Assembly: GCF_042657365.1 (NCBI RefSeq)
Contig: NZ_JBHSKT010000014.1
Coordinates: 5,287 to 69,286 of the forward strand
DNA from: Adhaeribacter_A terreus
Lineage (GTDB): Bacteria > Bacteroidota > Bacteroidia > Cytophagales > Hymenobacteraceae
Direction of reading: 5' to 3'
Length of the DNA stretch: 64,000 nucleotides
In this document: one piece after another, positions 40,253 to 48,552 of the stretch
Numbering within the stretch: the first letter of the stretch is position 1
Layout: each line of letters starts with the position of its first letter
Position numbers and translations under genes: made by a program
The notes under the pieces: model-generated
The model's input: the letters and a program-made list of their open reading frames with translations, nothing else
What the model was told of the DNA's origin: nothing
Database searches by the model: none

Positions 40253-41026
40253 ATGCGGAAAGAACGATTTGCAATAGATTATCAGGATAAAGTAATTTCC
40301 ATCCGGGGCTTATACAAAGCTTTTGATGATTTTGAAGTGCTGAAAGGCGTGGATCTGGATCTTTACCGGGGCGAAAATCTCGTGGTTTTAGGTAAATCCG
40401 GAACGGGAAAATCCGTGCTCATCAAGATCATTTCAGGCTTGCTCAAACCCGATGCCGGTATCGTAAATGTGCTGGGAAAAGAAGTTGATAAAATAAACCG
40501 CAAAGAAATGAATGCCTTGCGGTTAAAAGTTGGGTTTTCGTTTCAGAACAGCGCCCTTTACGATAGCATGACGGTGCAGGAAAACCTGGAATTCCCGTTG
40601 AAACGCCATGAACCAACCCTTACCCAGAAACAGATAAATAACTTTACAGGCATTGTGCTCGAAGCCGTAGGCCTGGCGCATACCGCAGATCAGATGCCTT
40701 CAGAACTTTCGGGCGGGCAGCGTAAACGTATTGGCATTGCGCGCACCTTAATTCTGAAGCCGGATATTATGCTCTACGATGAACCTACTGCCGGCCTCGA
40801 CCCCATTACCAGCCAGGAAATAAACAACTTGATAAATGCTGTGCAACAGCGCTTCAACACGTCATCCATCATTATTACCCATGACCTTACCTGCGCCCGC
40901 GAAGTCGGCGACCGTTTGGTAATGCTGCTCGACGGACAATTTCAGCGGCAGGGAACTTTTGACGAAGTTTTCAGTACGGATGATGAGCGCGTGCAGGCTT
41001 TTTATAACTACAACTTTATTGATTAA
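40253..41026 (+). CDS. mlaF: ABC transporter ATPase, MlaF type
   Basis: A 257-residue ATP-binding subunit. Walker A is VLGKSGTGKSVLIK (about 46-58), signature LSGGQRKRIGIARTL, Walker B DIMLYDEPTAGLDP, and the H-loop histidine is in SIIITHDLT. The GKSGTGKSVL form is typical of MlaF. It powers lipid movement by the MlaE permease and MlaD-like MCE ring. The gene ends one base before the MCE gene starts. Confidence 0.9.
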   Translation: MRKERFAIDYQDKVISIRGLYKAFDDFEVLKGVDLDLYRGENLVVLGKSGTGKSVLIKIISGLLKPDAGIVNVLGKEVDKINRKEMNALRLKVGFSFQNSALYDSMTVQENLEFPLKRHEPTLTQKQINNFTGIVLEAVGLAHTADQMPSELSGGQRKRIGIARTLILKPDIMLYDEPTAGLDPITSQEINNLINAVQQRFNTSSIIITHDLTCAREVGDRLVMLLDGQFQRQGTFDEVFSTDDERVQAFYNYNFID

Positions 41027-42025
41027 ATGAAAACCGAAGAAAGTAAACGTTTTGTACTCGTCAGCATTTTTATAACCCTGGCCATTGCTATACTGATTGC
41101 GGGTATTTTTATGCTGGGCGGGCAACAGAAACGCTTTGTAGATAGTGTGCAGGCAGTTGCCGTTTTCAAAGATGTTTCCGGGCTGAAAGTGGGTAATAAC
41201 ATCTGGTTTTCCGGTGTAAAGATCGGTACAGTGAAAGACATACAACTTACCGGCAACAAGCAGGTGCGCGTTACCATGAACATCGAAGAAGCTTCGCAAC
41301 AGTTTATCCGGAAAGATGCCAAAGTTCGCCTGGGTTCCGAAAGCCTCATCGGTAACAAGATCATTGAAGTAATTGGCGGCACCGCGCAGGCTCCGGCCAT
41401 AGAAAACAACGACCAGTTGCAGGTAGAAAGCACCACCGATACCGATGCCATTATGGCCACGCTGCAGGAAAATAATCAGAACCTGCTCAGCATTACTTCC
41501 GACTTTAAAACCCTAAGCCGGCAGATGGTGGAAGGCAAAGGCCCGGCCGGCAAATTATTAAGCGATTCTTTAATGGCCGAAAAATTCAACGCCATTGTAA
41601 ATAACCTGCACAAAGTTTCGGAAACCAGTACCCAAGCGTCCCAGGCAATTGCCCAATTCAGCAACAAACTGAACCGCAAAGATGGCCTGGCCAACAAATT
41701 ACTGACCGACACCATCGTATTCAACCGCATAAAAGCTTCGTCATTGCAACTTAACCAGACTACTGCGGCCGCTACCGAAATGGCAAAGAACCTGCAGCAG
41801 GCCAGCGAAAAACTGGAACAGAAAGACAATGCTTTAGGGGTTCTGATAAACGATCCGGAATTTGCTTCACAGCTTAAAAGCACCATGAGCAACCTCGATA
41901 AAAGCTCTGCTACCTTGGATGAAAACATGAAAGCCCTGCAAAGTAATTTCCTGTTCCGGGGCTATTTCAAAAAGCAGGAAAAAGAAAAAGTGAAACTGGA
42001 AAAAGACGGTCTGAAACAAAAATAA
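41027..42025 (+). CDS. mlaD: MlaD-type MCE domain protein
   Basis: A 332-residue inner-membrane-anchored lipid-binding subunit. One membrane segment (residues 9-28, LVSIFITLAIAILIAGIFML) is followed by an MCE domain at about 40-120 (AVAVFKDVSGLKVGNNIWFSGVKIGTVKDIQL, RLGSESLIGNKIIEVIGG). The remainder (150-320) is helical with heptad-like repeats, compatible with the helical tail or needle seen in longer MCE proteins. It should form a ring in the periplasm carrying phospholipids. A terminator and a symmetrical CGCTATG pair follow. Confidence 0.9.
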   Translation: MKTEESKRFVLVSIFITLAIAILIAGIFMLGGQQKRFVDSVQAVAVFKDVSGLKVGNNIWFSGVKIGTVKDIQLTGNKQVRVTMNIEEASQQFIRKDAKVRLGSESLIGNKIIEVIGGTAQAPAIENNDQLQVESTTDTDAIMATLQENNQNLLSITSDFKTLSRQMVEGKGPAGKLLSDSLMAEKFNAIVNNLHKVSETSTQASQAIAQFSNKLNRKDGLANKLLTDTIVFNRIKASSLQLNQTTAAATEMAKNLQQASEKLEQKDNALGVLINDPEFASQLKSTMSNLDKSSATLDENMKALQSNFLFRGYFKKQEKEKVKLEKDGLKQK

Positions 42026-42032
42026 ATCGCTG

Positions 42033-42074
42033 ACTTTTTCACCCTAAAACGGTACCGTTTTCACCTCAAAAAGT
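42033..42074. repeat. Head-to-head CGCTATG pair centred on AAAACGGTACCGTTTT
   Basis: ACTTTTT and AAAAAGT form the ends and a perfect 16-base palindrome AAAACGGTACCGTTTT the middle, so two copies share one core. It starts eight bases after the mlaD stop. Confidence 0.85.
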
Positions 42075-42118
42075 AGTTGTTTTTCCAGTAACTTTTACCG
42101 GAATTCCTGTTAAAAACT

Positions 42119-42153
42119 AAAAAAGCCAACCTGAAATTTCAGGCTGGCTTTTT
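42119..42153 (+). terminator. Terminator after mla operon
   Basis: AAAAGCCA, A, CCTGAAA pairs with TTTCAGG, C, TGGCTTTT, followed by Ts. Confidence 0.85.
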
Positions 42154-42165
42154 AGTTTTGCGCGG

Positions 42166-42196
42166 AAAAACGCTTTGATTTTTGCTCCCAAAAGTA
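42166..42196 (+). repeat. CGCTATG element, degenerate
   Basis: AAAAACGCTTTGATTTTTGC then TCCCAAAAGTA. Confidence 0.65.
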
Positions 42197-42238
42197 TGTT
42201 TATTTCTTTCCCTTTTCTTAAAATACTTATGCATCTGC

Positions 42239-42631
42239 TCAGAACTTTTTGAAGCTAACTTGGCCCATGGCATCTTTTTCGTAGCGGCCAATTACTTTTT
42301 GCTGAAATTCCGCCGGAAAATTTTCTTCGCCGGGAAATACTGCTTTGGGAAAAAGTTTATCTTTTGAAAAGAAGAAGACCTTCGTATTTCCGTATTTGGT
42401 GTGCGGCATGTAATTTCCGTACGCTTCCATTTCAGCCTTATCCGGATCGGCTACCGTTACGGCATACACCCGAATTACCGGGCCGGTATTATTTTCGTTC
42501 CGGTACGTTGCTACTTCCTTAAAACCGCCCTGCAGATCGTTTACGCCCGGCTGGTTAAAAGCATCCCAGGTAAACCAAACCAGCAAAGCTGCTACTAAGG
42601 TTAATAAAATGATCTTTGCTTGTCTAGTCAT
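42239..42631 (-). CDS. Membrane-anchored hypothetical protein
   Basis: A 130-residue protein not recognised. Residues 5-22 (AKIILLTLVAALLVWFTWDAF) form a single N-terminal membrane anchor or uncleaved signal. The rest should be periplasmic: FKEVATYRNENNTGPVIRVYAVTVADPDKAEMEAYGNYMPHTKYGNTKVFFFSKDKLFPKAVFPGEENF reads like a small compact domain. No catalytic motif is visible. It is convergent with the mla operon and transcribed alone. Confidence 0.65.
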   Translation of the reverse strand: MTRQAKIILLTLVAALLVWFTWDAFNQPGVNDLQGGFKEVATYRNENNTGPVIRVYAVTVADPDKAEMEAYGNYMPHTKYGNTKVFFFSKDKLFPKAVFPGEENFPAEFQQKVIGRYEKDAMGQVSFKKF

Positions 42632-42710
42632 AACCGCGGGCTTTTATTAAGTTGGATTTTCGTTTTAGCGTAAAGGTACAACGAATCTGCTCATCCTTTT
42701 TCCGAAATTA

Positions 42711-42739
42711 GAATGCTATGGTTTCCGGATAAAAAAGTA
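42711..42739 (+). repeat. CGCTATG element, degenerate
   Basis: GAATGCTATGGTTTCC, GGA, TAAAAAAGTA. Confidence 0.65.
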
Positions 42740-42794
42740 TTTTCACCGTTGCTGGTTGCTATTCTGGTTTTAAATGCAGAACATTATAGGCTTA

Positions 42795-42852
42795 AAACCT
42801 TATAATATACATTTATAAGCTTTTAAACCTATACCATAAACTTATAAGGTTT
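42795..42852. promoter_or_regulatory. Repeated TTATAAG/AAACCT boxes upstream of the SatD gene
   Basis: AAACCTTATAA (42795-42805) is mirrored by TTATAAGGTTT (42842-42852); between them TTTATAAGC, TTTTAAACCTATA adds a third related half-site. This multi-site inverted array ends 28 bases before the SatD start and looks like an operator. Confidence 0.5.
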
Positions 42853-42880
42853 TCAAACTTTAATTTCTACGCTTCTGAAA

Positions 42881-43540
42881 ATGAAAAAAGTAGCAGTAAT
42901 AACCGGCGATGTGATAGATTCTACCAAACTGGCAGTTGCGGAACGGAAAAAGTTAGACGAGCTTTTGCACCTGGGCCTGACAGAAGTTGCCGGTGAAAAC
43001 AATTTCGAAATTTTCCGCGGCGATAGTTTCCAGATCTTGCTTCAGGAGCCGGAAACAGCTTTAAAGAAAGCCATTCAGATTCGCTGCTGGCTTCGGAAAC
43101 AACAAATTTCCAGCGCGAAAAATAATAAAACGGCTTCTTCTAAAAGAGGAATAATAGATGCCAGATTAGCCATTGGCATTGGCTCGGTAAGCTACCAGAG
43201 CAAACAGATCAGAACTTCCGATGGCGAAGCGTTCAGGTTATCGGGCCGGGCTTTGGATGATCTGAAACACAGAAATTCGCGCATCATTATTGACACACCT
43301 TCGCCGGAGCTAAACGATTTTCTGGAAGTTACTTTTACCTTGCTCGATATTCTGATCAGTAACTGGTCGGTGCAGCAATCGGAAGTTATTTATGAACTGC
43401 TGAACAACCAGACCCAGACCGCCATTGGCAATAAGTTAAACATCAGCCAGGCATCGGTAAATCAGCGCGCTAAAACGGCTCACTGGCCGGCCATTGAAAA
43501 AACCATAGCTTTGTTCGAAACAAAAACCGCCGCTTTATAA
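42881..43540 (+). CDS. SatD family protein
   Basis: A 219-residue cytoplasmic protein. The N-terminus KVAVITGDVIDSTKLAVAERKKLDELL, the FEIFRGDSFQILLQEPETALKKAIQIRCWLR segment and RLAIGIGSV match the SatD family (first described near the sat operon of Streptococcus mutans), which resembles nucleotide-cyclase-like folds. Residues 170-210 (LLNNQTQTAIGNKLNISQASVNQRAKTAHWPAIEKTI) form a helix-turn-helix, so it may regulate its own operon. It abuts the DUF3307 gene with no gap, a pairing common in other genomes. Confidence 0.85.
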   Translation: MKKVAVITGDVIDSTKLAVAERKKLDELLHLGLTEVAGENNFEIFRGDSFQILLQEPETALKKAIQIRCWLRKQQISSAKNNKTASSKRGIIDARLAIGIGSVSYQSKQIRTSDGEAFRLSGRALDDLKHRNSRIIIDTPSPELNDFLEVTFTLLDILISNWSVQQSEVIYELLNNQTQTAIGNKLNISQASVNQRAKTAHWPAIEKTIALFETKTAAL

Positions 43541-44287
43541 ATGTCCGGATTCGAAAATACAGAATTGCTTTTGCTCGTGAAACTGGTGCTGGCGCATTGC
43601 ATTTCAGATTTTGCTTTGCAGCCAGCCTCGTGGGTAGTGGAACGCAGCGAGAAAAAATACCGCTCCAAATATTTGTACATCCACGCTATTGTAACCGGTT
43701 TGGTAGTGCAGACGCTCACGCAAAGCTGGTATTTAACGGCCCTAATTTTCATCACCCATTTGCTCATCGACCTCAGCAAAGCTTACGCCAAACCAACTAC
43801 CAGCAATTTCCTGATCGATCAGTTGCTGCACCTGGCCATTATCGGGTTTGCGTGGTTGTTTTTTGTTGATGGTCGCCTCAATGCAAATATCCTGTTGAAT
43901 AATTATCCGGTTATGGTTTTACTAACGGGCTATTTTATGGTAACCTATCCGTTCGGAATTTTAATAAAAGTCTGCACCCAACGCTGGCGAAAACCAACCG
44001 GTTTACTGAACTCTGAGCACAACTCAAATGAAACGATTACCGACGCAGAATGGAACGATCTGCAGGAAGCCGGCCGCTGGATTGGGATGATCGAGCGATT
44101 ACTGATTGTAACCTTCGTGCTCTTCGACCACTACGATGCCATTGGTTTACTGATCGCCGGAAAAACCATTATCCGCTTCAAAGAATCCGACAAAAAGAAG
44201 TCAGAATATTTCCTCTTCGGAACATTGCTCAGCATTGCCCTTTCCATTTTTGTAGGCCTGGCAATTAAAATGCTGGTCCGTCTATAG
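43541..44287 (+). CDS. DUF3307 family membrane protein
   Basis: A 248-residue protein. LLVKLVLAHCISDFALQPASWVVERSEKKYRSKYLYIHAIVTGLV and ALIFITHLLIDLSKAYA are the DUF3307 signature with conserved histidines (His in LAHCISD, IHAIV, THLLIDL). Further hydrophobic segments lie at about 95-115, 125-145, 185-200 and 225-245. Function is unknown. It begins immediately after the SatD stop, so the two form a translationally linked pair. Confidence 0.88.
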   Translation: MSGFENTELLLLVKLVLAHCISDFALQPASWVVERSEKKYRSKYLYIHAIVTGLVVQTLTQSWYLTALIFITHLLIDLSKAYAKPTTSNFLIDQLLHLAIIGFAWLFFVDGRLNANILLNNYPVMVLLTGYFMVTYPFGILIKVCTQRWRKPTGLLNSEHNSNETITDAEWNDLQEAGRWIGMIERLLIVTFVLFDHYDAIGLLIAGKTIIRFKESDKKKSEYFLFGTLLSIALSIFVGLAIKMLVRL

Positions 44288-44355
44288 ATAGTGATTAGTG
44301 AATAATGATTAGTGAATAGTTGGAAATTGTGCTGTAACTTGTACGGCTAAAAATT

Positions 44356-44449
44356 GAACGAACAACGAACAACGAACAACGAACAACGAACAACGAACAA
44401 CGAACAACGAACAACGAACAACGAACAACGAACAACGAACAACGAACAA
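44356..44449. repeat. Tandem GAACAAC heptamer array
   Basis: Twelve perfect GAACAAC units (44360-44443) with partial units at both ends. It runs straight into a CGCTATG element at 44448. A spurious reading frame crosses it. Confidence 0.97.
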
Positions 44450-44480
44450 AAACGCTATGCTTTGAGGACTAAAAACCGTG
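44448..44480 (+). repeat. CGCTATG element overlapping the DEAD-box gene stop
   Basis: AAAAACGCTATGCTTTGAGGAC then TAAAAACCGTG. The stop codon (44469-44471) and last residues of the helicase lie inside it. Confidence 0.85.
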
Positions 44481-45620
44481 AAGGTTCACTTCGCCGGTCT
44501 CGCGCATTTCAACGGTTTTTCCCATTTTCTTCTGAATGATCTTGAAGTGATGTTCGTCTTCCGGCGTAATTAAGGAAATGGCTTCGCCGGTAGCACCAGC
44601 CCGGCCTGTACGGCCAATGCGGTGCACATAATCTTTAGGTGAACGCGGCAGATCGTAATTGATCACGAAAGGCAGAAACTGAATATCGATGCCGCGCGAA
44701 GCCAGATCGGTAGCTACTAAAACCTGTAACTGGCCCGTTTTAAACCGGCGCAATGCTTCTACCCGAGCGCCCTGACTTTTATCACCGTGCATAGCCATCG
44801 CCTCAATATCATTCTTTCTCAGCTTTACCCCCAGGTTATCGGCGTTGCGCGTGCTCGACACAAAAATCAAAACCTGCTGCATCTTTTCGTGCCTGATCAG
44901 GTAGCGCAAAAACGGCCCCTTCCGCTCCTGACTTACGCGGTAGGCTACCTGTTTAATTAATTCCAGCTTATCGCCTTCCTCCTCTTTTTCTTCCGCCGAA
45001 ATAACCAACGGATCACGCAGCATTTTGGCTTTAATAGTCTGTACATCGTCGGCGAGAGTGGCGGAGAAAAGCAGGTTCTGGCGTTTAGCCGGCAATAAAG
45101 CAAAAATGCGCTCCATCTCATCTTTAAAACCAAGGCTAAGCATTTTATCGGCTTCGTCCAGCACCAGCGTATTCAGTTCCGAAAGATGCAGCGCATTGCT
45201 TTCCAGCAGATCGAGCAAACGGCCGGGCGTAGCAACCAGAATTTCGGTGCCGCTCATAGCCATCATTTGCGGGTTAATGCTTACGCCGCCAAACACCGCC
45301 AGCGTTTTTACCCGACGCGTTAGATACATACTGAAACCCCGGAAAACGTTAGCCACCTGCAAAGCCAGTTCGCGCGTAGGCACCAAAACCAAAACCCGGA
45401 TATAGCGATTCTTTGCTTCCTGTTTGAACTGCAATTGCTGCAAAATAGGCAACGCAAATCCTGCGGTTTTCCCCGAACCGGTTTGTGCAATTCCCAGCAC
45501 GTCGTTACCCGCTAAAATGGCCGGAATAGCCTGTTCCTGGATCGGAAATGGCTGATCGTAACCTTGTTCTTTAATAGCTTTCAGTAAAGGAGCAGCTAAA
45601 CCAAGCAAAGAAAAATTCAT
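44469..45620 (-). CDS. DEAD-box RNA helicase
   Basis: A 383-residue ATP-dependent RNA helicase. The ATG at 45620 (MNFSLLGLAAPLLKAIKEQGYDQPFPIQEQAIP) gives the normal Q motif; the longer frame to 45698 would translate a CGCTATG element. Motifs in order: AQTGSGKT (I), PTRELALQ (Ia), TPGRLLD (Ib), VLDEADKML (II), FSATL (III), IFVSSTRNAD (IV), VATDLASRGIDI (V) and HRIGRTGRAG (VI). It lacks the usual long basic C-terminal tail (RhlE types often have one), so it may have few extra RNA contacts. Role in RNA unwinding, possibly cold or ribosome assembly, is inferred. Confidence 0.92.
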   Translation of the reverse strand: MNFSLLGLAAPLLKAIKEQGYDQPFPIQEQAIPAILAGNDVLGIAQTGSGKTAGFALPILQQLQFKQEAKNRYIRVLVLVPTRELALQVANVFRGFSMYLTRRVKTLAVFGGVSINPQMMAMSGTEILVATPGRLLDLLESNALHLSELNTLVLDEADKMLSLGFKDEMERIFALLPAKRQNLLFSATLADDVQTIKAKMLRDPLVISAEEKEEEGDKLELIKQVAYRVSQERKGPFLRYLIRHEKMQQVLIFVSSTRNADNLGVKLRKNDIEAMAMHGDKSQGARVEALRRFKTGQLQVLVATDLASRGIDIQFLPFVINYDLPRSPKDYVHRIGRTGRAGATGEAISLITPEDEHHFKIIQKKMGKTVEMRETGEVNLHGF

Positions 45621-45623
45621 GCG

Positions 45624-45654
45624 AAAAACGGTAGGGTTTGGAAGATAAAAAGTG
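45624..45654 (+). repeat. CGCTATG element (CGGTAGG variant)
   Basis: AAAAACGGTAGGGTTTGG, AAGA, TAAAAAGTG. It ends three bases upstream of the helicase start codon, in the leader of that minus-strand gene. Confidence 0.88.
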
Positions 45655-45722
45655 CTTACGCCCGGCAAAGATACGTTTAATAACCCAAAGCATTTCACCG
45701 TTTAACCAACTGCTGCAGCGCT

Positions 45723-46064
45723 TTAATCCCGGGTGTGTTTATCTAAATTCTTACCCAGGTCTTCCACCTGCTTCATAAAATCTTCGGTTATGGAATCGGA
45801 ATAAGTGCCGTACGCATCGGAAATAGTGCCTTTTAAGCCATTGCTGGTTTCAAGCACGTATAAAATTGCCATATCGCCGGGGTTGGTATCATGTTCGAAC
45901 CGGTAAAAATCCACGATCTGCACGTCGGCTGGCAAAAACGTTTCAGAGTGGTCGAGGGCGCGCAGCTCACCTTGCTCCGTTACCCGGAAATCAACCACGT
46001 AGCCGTTCGCTTTTACGCTTTCCAGCACGTTCACCATCGAGGTCATTCTTTCTTTTTCCTGCAT
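45723..46064 (-). CDS. Small conserved Bacteroidota protein (misleadingly named PRPP synthetase in databases)
   Basis: A 113-residue protein. ESVKANGYVVDFRVTEQGELRALDHSETFLPADVQIVDFYRFEHDTNPGDMAILYVLETSNGLKGTISDAYGTYSD matches, from memory, a short Bacteroidota family often labelled phosphoribosylpyrophosphate synthetase. None of the PRPP synthetase motifs is present, so I would not assign that activity. It is small and acidic, with no signal peptide. It is upstream of the helicase on the same strand with a 102-base gap. Confidence 0.65.
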   Translation of the reverse strand: MQEKERMTSMVNVLESVKANGYVVDFRVTEQGELRALDHSETFLPADVQIVDFYRFEHDTNPGDMAILYVLETSNGLKGTISDAYGTYSDSITEDFMKQVEDLGKNLDKHTRD

Positions 46065-46201
46065 TTTCAGTTTTGTTTAAGCTTCAGAAACAAAGCATTT
46101 GTAGTTCATTTCACCACAATATTGCATTGCCGTAATTTTTATTCCCTTACCGTTTTTATAGCAATTCAGTTACAGCATTATTTTTTCAAGGAAAGCTTTT
46201 T

Positions 46202-46230
46202 AAAACGCTATGGTTTGAACCCTAAAAACC
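46202..46230 (+). repeat. CGCTATG element
   Basis: AAAACGCTATGGTTTGAACCC then TAAAAACC. The surrounding gap 46065-46501 has no gene. Confidence 0.85.
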
Positions 46231-46314
46231 CGAATCCGAAACAAGCCAAACTAAAGGCCTAAGCATAAACATTTTCTGTTCTGGAATGAAGTACAACATG
46301 CTGCAGAACTAACC

Positions 46315-46343
46315 AGTTTTTAAGCTCCAAACCATAGCGTTTT
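46315..46343 (-). repeat. CGCTATG element
   Basis: AGTTTTTAAGC then TCCAAACCATAGCGTTTT. Confidence 0.88.
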
Positions 46344-46358
46344 CATTTGATTTCTAAC

Positions 46359-46389
46359 AAAAAGCCACCTGCAATGAGGTGGCTTTTTT
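46359..46389 (-). terminator. Terminator after lipoprotein YceI gene
   Basis: AAAAAGCCACCT (46359-46370) pairs perfectly with AGGTGGCTTTTT (46377-46388). Confidence 0.85.
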
Positions 46390-46418
46390 CTTGAATTCAT
46401 AAACCCGGAAAGCTGAAT

Positions 46419-46447
46419 AAAACGGTAGGCTTTTCAGGCTAAAAACT
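46419..46447 (+). repeat. CGCTATG element (CGGTAGG variant)
   Basis: AAAACGGTAGGCTTTTC, AGGC, TAAAAACT, a near-ideal copy. Confidence 0.9.
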
Positions 46448-46501
46448 ACTAATGCAGAAATCTAAAATGGAGCTTCGAAGCCTAAAATATAAATTTCGGA
46501 C

Positions 46502-47179
46502 TTATGATTTCTTCGCTTTCAGATCCAGTTCAATATTTACCGTTTCAGAAATGAATTTGTCGCCGAGGGTTTTATCGTTGCCGTAATTCATCTGCCACTG
46601 GCGGCGGTCGATATCGAAGTTGGCTTTGGCTTCTATTTTGTTATCGTCAAGCTCTATATGAGCCGGAAAGGTAATATTTTTGGTTTCGTTCTTTAAAGTA
46701 AGGTTTCCACTCACGTTAAAGTTTGCCCCTTCCACCAGCGACTTATCTTTATCGTTTGGCTTATAAGGTTCTACCTTGGTTATCTCGAATTTAGCGGTCC
46801 GGAATTTATCGGCATCAAAAAAATCGCCGCTCATTAAATGCGGACGCAGCTTTTTTTCGAACATCTCCCCTTCCTGTTCCAGGTCCATAGAATGAATATT
46901 GATCGTGAATTCGCCGCCGGTTACCTGATTATTGGCCACTGCCACGGAGCCGGAAGAAAGCCGGAATTTGCCGGGATGGTTTTTACCCACACCGTGGCCG
47001 GTAAAACGTACGTGAGAATCGGCAGTATCTACTACAAAAGTCTGGCCGGTAGCTTCTGCAGTAGTTTTTTCTTCAGAAATAGTAGCATTATCGCCTTTCG
47101 GAGCCCGGTCGCAAGCTGCAAAGATCAGGACGAAAGCCCCGGCAAACAAGGTGGTCTTGAAGTTAAAATTCCGGATCAT
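46502..47179 (-). CDS. YceI family lipoprotein
   Basis: A 225-residue exported protein. The N-terminal signal ends in a lipobox (LIFAACD, Cys at about residue 23), so it should be lipid-anchored. From residue 45 the YceI fold follows: QTFVVDTADSHVRFTGHGVGKNHPGKF, GGEFTINIHSMDLEQEGEMFEKKLRPHLMSGDFFDADKFRTAKFEITKVEP, FNVSGNLTLKNETKNITFPAHIEL and FDIDRRQWQMNYGND. It differs from the cytoplasmic YceI at 21986-22522 by the export signal and a longer strand insert. It probably binds a lipid or isoprenoid in the periplasm. Confidence 0.88.
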   Translation of the reverse strand: MIRNFNFKTTLFAGAFVLIFAACDRAPKGDNATISEEKTTAEATGQTFVVDTADSHVRFTGHGVGKNHPGKFRLSSGSVAVANNQVTGGEFTINIHSMDLEQEGEMFEKKLRPHLMSGDFFDADKFRTAKFEITKVEPYKPNDKDKSLVEGANFNVSGNLTLKNETKNITFPAHIELDDNKIEAKANFDIDRRQWQMNYGNDKTLGDKFISETVNIELDLKAKKS

Positions 47180-47531
47180 AGTTTTGAATAGTTAGTGAAA
47201 AGATTGAAACTGGTGCGTATTCAGGGTAAGATAAACGACTGGATATCAACAATTTTTAAACAAGCAAAACAATATTCGGTAATGGCCACCGTTTAAAAGC
47301 CTGCTAACGTTGCAAAAACGAAAAGCGGCCAAAATGGTTTAAACTCCCTGGATTGTAACATGCATAGGGCAAATGCTATATTTCAGGGAAATTTATTTTC
47401 CGGCACAACTATTGTGTTAAGCCGCATTTCGAAAAAGGGGCTTATTTATTTAGTGAGCAAAACAACTTAATTCACTTTAAATAAGTATGTTACCTTCCCG
47501 TTAGTATTCACCTTTAACCCATTTATGCTTT
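47180..47531. other. Gene-free gap with divergent promoters
   Basis: 352 bases between the YceI lipoprotein and the next plus-strand gene. Only a weak trace of the element family (GGCCACCGTTTAAAAGCC near 47285) is seen; no gene or terminator. Confidence 0.4.
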
Positions 47532-47750
47532 ATGAATGTACAAAAGAATTTCTACGAGTTTAACCTTAGCAGCCTGCAGGAGCGCCTGGAACGCAACAAT
47601 CTTTTCCCGGAACTGGCAAAATTCCACATTGCCCTGCGCGAAGAACTAACCGAAGAAGAATACCAGGCTTTTTACAACTCCGAAAAAGCTGACTTTTACC
47701 AATTGGCCCTCCAGAATCAAACGTTCCAACAAACATGCATAGAAGCTTAA
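47532..47750 (+). CDS. Small hypothetical protein
   Basis: A 72-residue protein, mostly helical and acidic (NFYEFNLSSLQERLERNNLFPELAKFHIALREELTEEEYQAFYNSEKADFYQLALQNQ). No known family recognised, no membrane segment. The clean amphipathic helix pattern and codon use support a real gene. It starts a run of three small plus-strand genes up to 48522. Confidence 0.55.
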   Translation: MNVQKNFYEFNLSSLQERLERNNLFPELAKFHIALREELTEEEYQAFYNSEKADFYQLALQNQTFQQTCIEA

Positions 47751-47923
47751 TTTTCCCAACCCAGCAATAAAAAGGGCAGATCTGAAAACGGTTTGCCTTT
47801 TTTTATGCCTGAAAAAACCGCTAGAATAATAGCCGCATTTTGGGTAAAAACGGGCTTTATTAATAGGAAAAACGGCCTGTACGTAATATCTTCGGCTCCT
47901 GAACCTACTTTACCTTTCCTGCC

Positions 47924-48166
47924 TTGCAACCCGAATCTGACATTTTGCTCCAACTCGTTAAAAACCGCATGCCTTTCGGGAAATATAAAGATGTGCTGCT
48001 ATGCGATCTGCCGGTTTCTTACCTGGAATGGTTTGGGAGGAAAGGTTTTCCGGAGGGCAAACTGGGCATGCAGCTGGCTACGATCTACGAAATAAAACTG
48101 AATGGCCTCACTTACCTGCTGGAACCATTAAAATCCGGGACCCATAACGCAAACCGGCAGTTTTAA
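47924..48166 (+). CDS. DUF3820 family protein
   Basis: An 80-residue protein. ILLQLVKNRMPFGKYKDVLLCDLPVSYLEWFGRKGFPEGKLGMQLATIYEIKLNGL matches DUF3820: MPFGKYK, CDLPxxYLxWF and KGFPxGxLG are the hallmark. The family is small and of unknown biochemical role (a member was called a quorum-sensing-regulated virulence factor). The assigned start is TTG at 47924, since no in-frame ATG precedes the conserved region; this start is uncertain. Confidence 0.8.
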   Translation: MQPESDILLQLVKNRMPFGKYKDVLLCDLPVSYLEWFGRKGFPEGKLGMQLATIYEIKLNGLTYLLEPLKSGTHNANRQF

Positions 48167-48192
48167 CGTAATACCTTTAAAGCTGCAGGAAA

Positions 48193-48522
48193 ATGAAGAT
48201 GAAGCCGGAATTTTGGGAATGGAACGCCGACAGGTACCGCGAGTTGAATGAATATTTCCGGATCAGGATAAAACTTATGCTCGAATCGGACCCGTATCTA
48301 CAAGACCTGATCTCGGAACGCAAAGGTTTACAACTCAGCCAGATCACCGACCGCATGACGGAACGTGACCAGGAATTATGGCTGGAATTTATGCGGCTTG
48401 ATGAGGCTAAATTTTACCAGGATATGCAAAACCACCTCGAAGGCCGCGGCACTCCTTATAATTCAAGAACTGGTTTTGGCACAGGCGCTCACACAGAAAA
48501 TAACGAAGACCAGACCTGGTAA
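48193..48522 (+). CDS. Hypothetical protein
   Basis: A 109-residue hydrophilic helical protein (WNADRYRELNEYFRIRIKLMLESDPYLQDLISERKGLQLSQITDRMTERDQELWLEFMRLDEAKFYQDM) with a low-complexity tail. No family recognised. It starts 27 bases after the DUF3820 gene, and its stop codon touches a CGCTATG element. Confidence 0.55.
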   Translation: MKMKPEFWEWNADRYRELNEYFRIRIKLMLESDPYLQDLISERKGLQLSQITDRMTERDQELWLEFMRLDEAKFYQDMQNHLEGRGTPYNSRTGFGTGAHTENNEDQTW

Positions 48523-48550
48523 AACGCTATACTTTTGGGCGAAAAAACTA
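48521..48550 (+). repeat. CGCTATG element at a stop codon
   Basis: AAAACGCTATACTTTT, GGGCG, AAAAAACTA. Its first two bases complete the TAA stop of the hypothetical gene at 48193-48522, and it separates two convergent genes. Confidence 0.85.
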
Positions 48551-48552
48551 AA

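Noticed and set aside
44356..44449. CRISPR-like array
   Set aside because: Units are contiguous 7-mers with no spacers.
44354..44539. A 61-codon open frame through the GAACAAC array
   Set aside because: It exists only because the repeat lacks stop codons; the peptide is a simple repeat and overlaps the helicase end.
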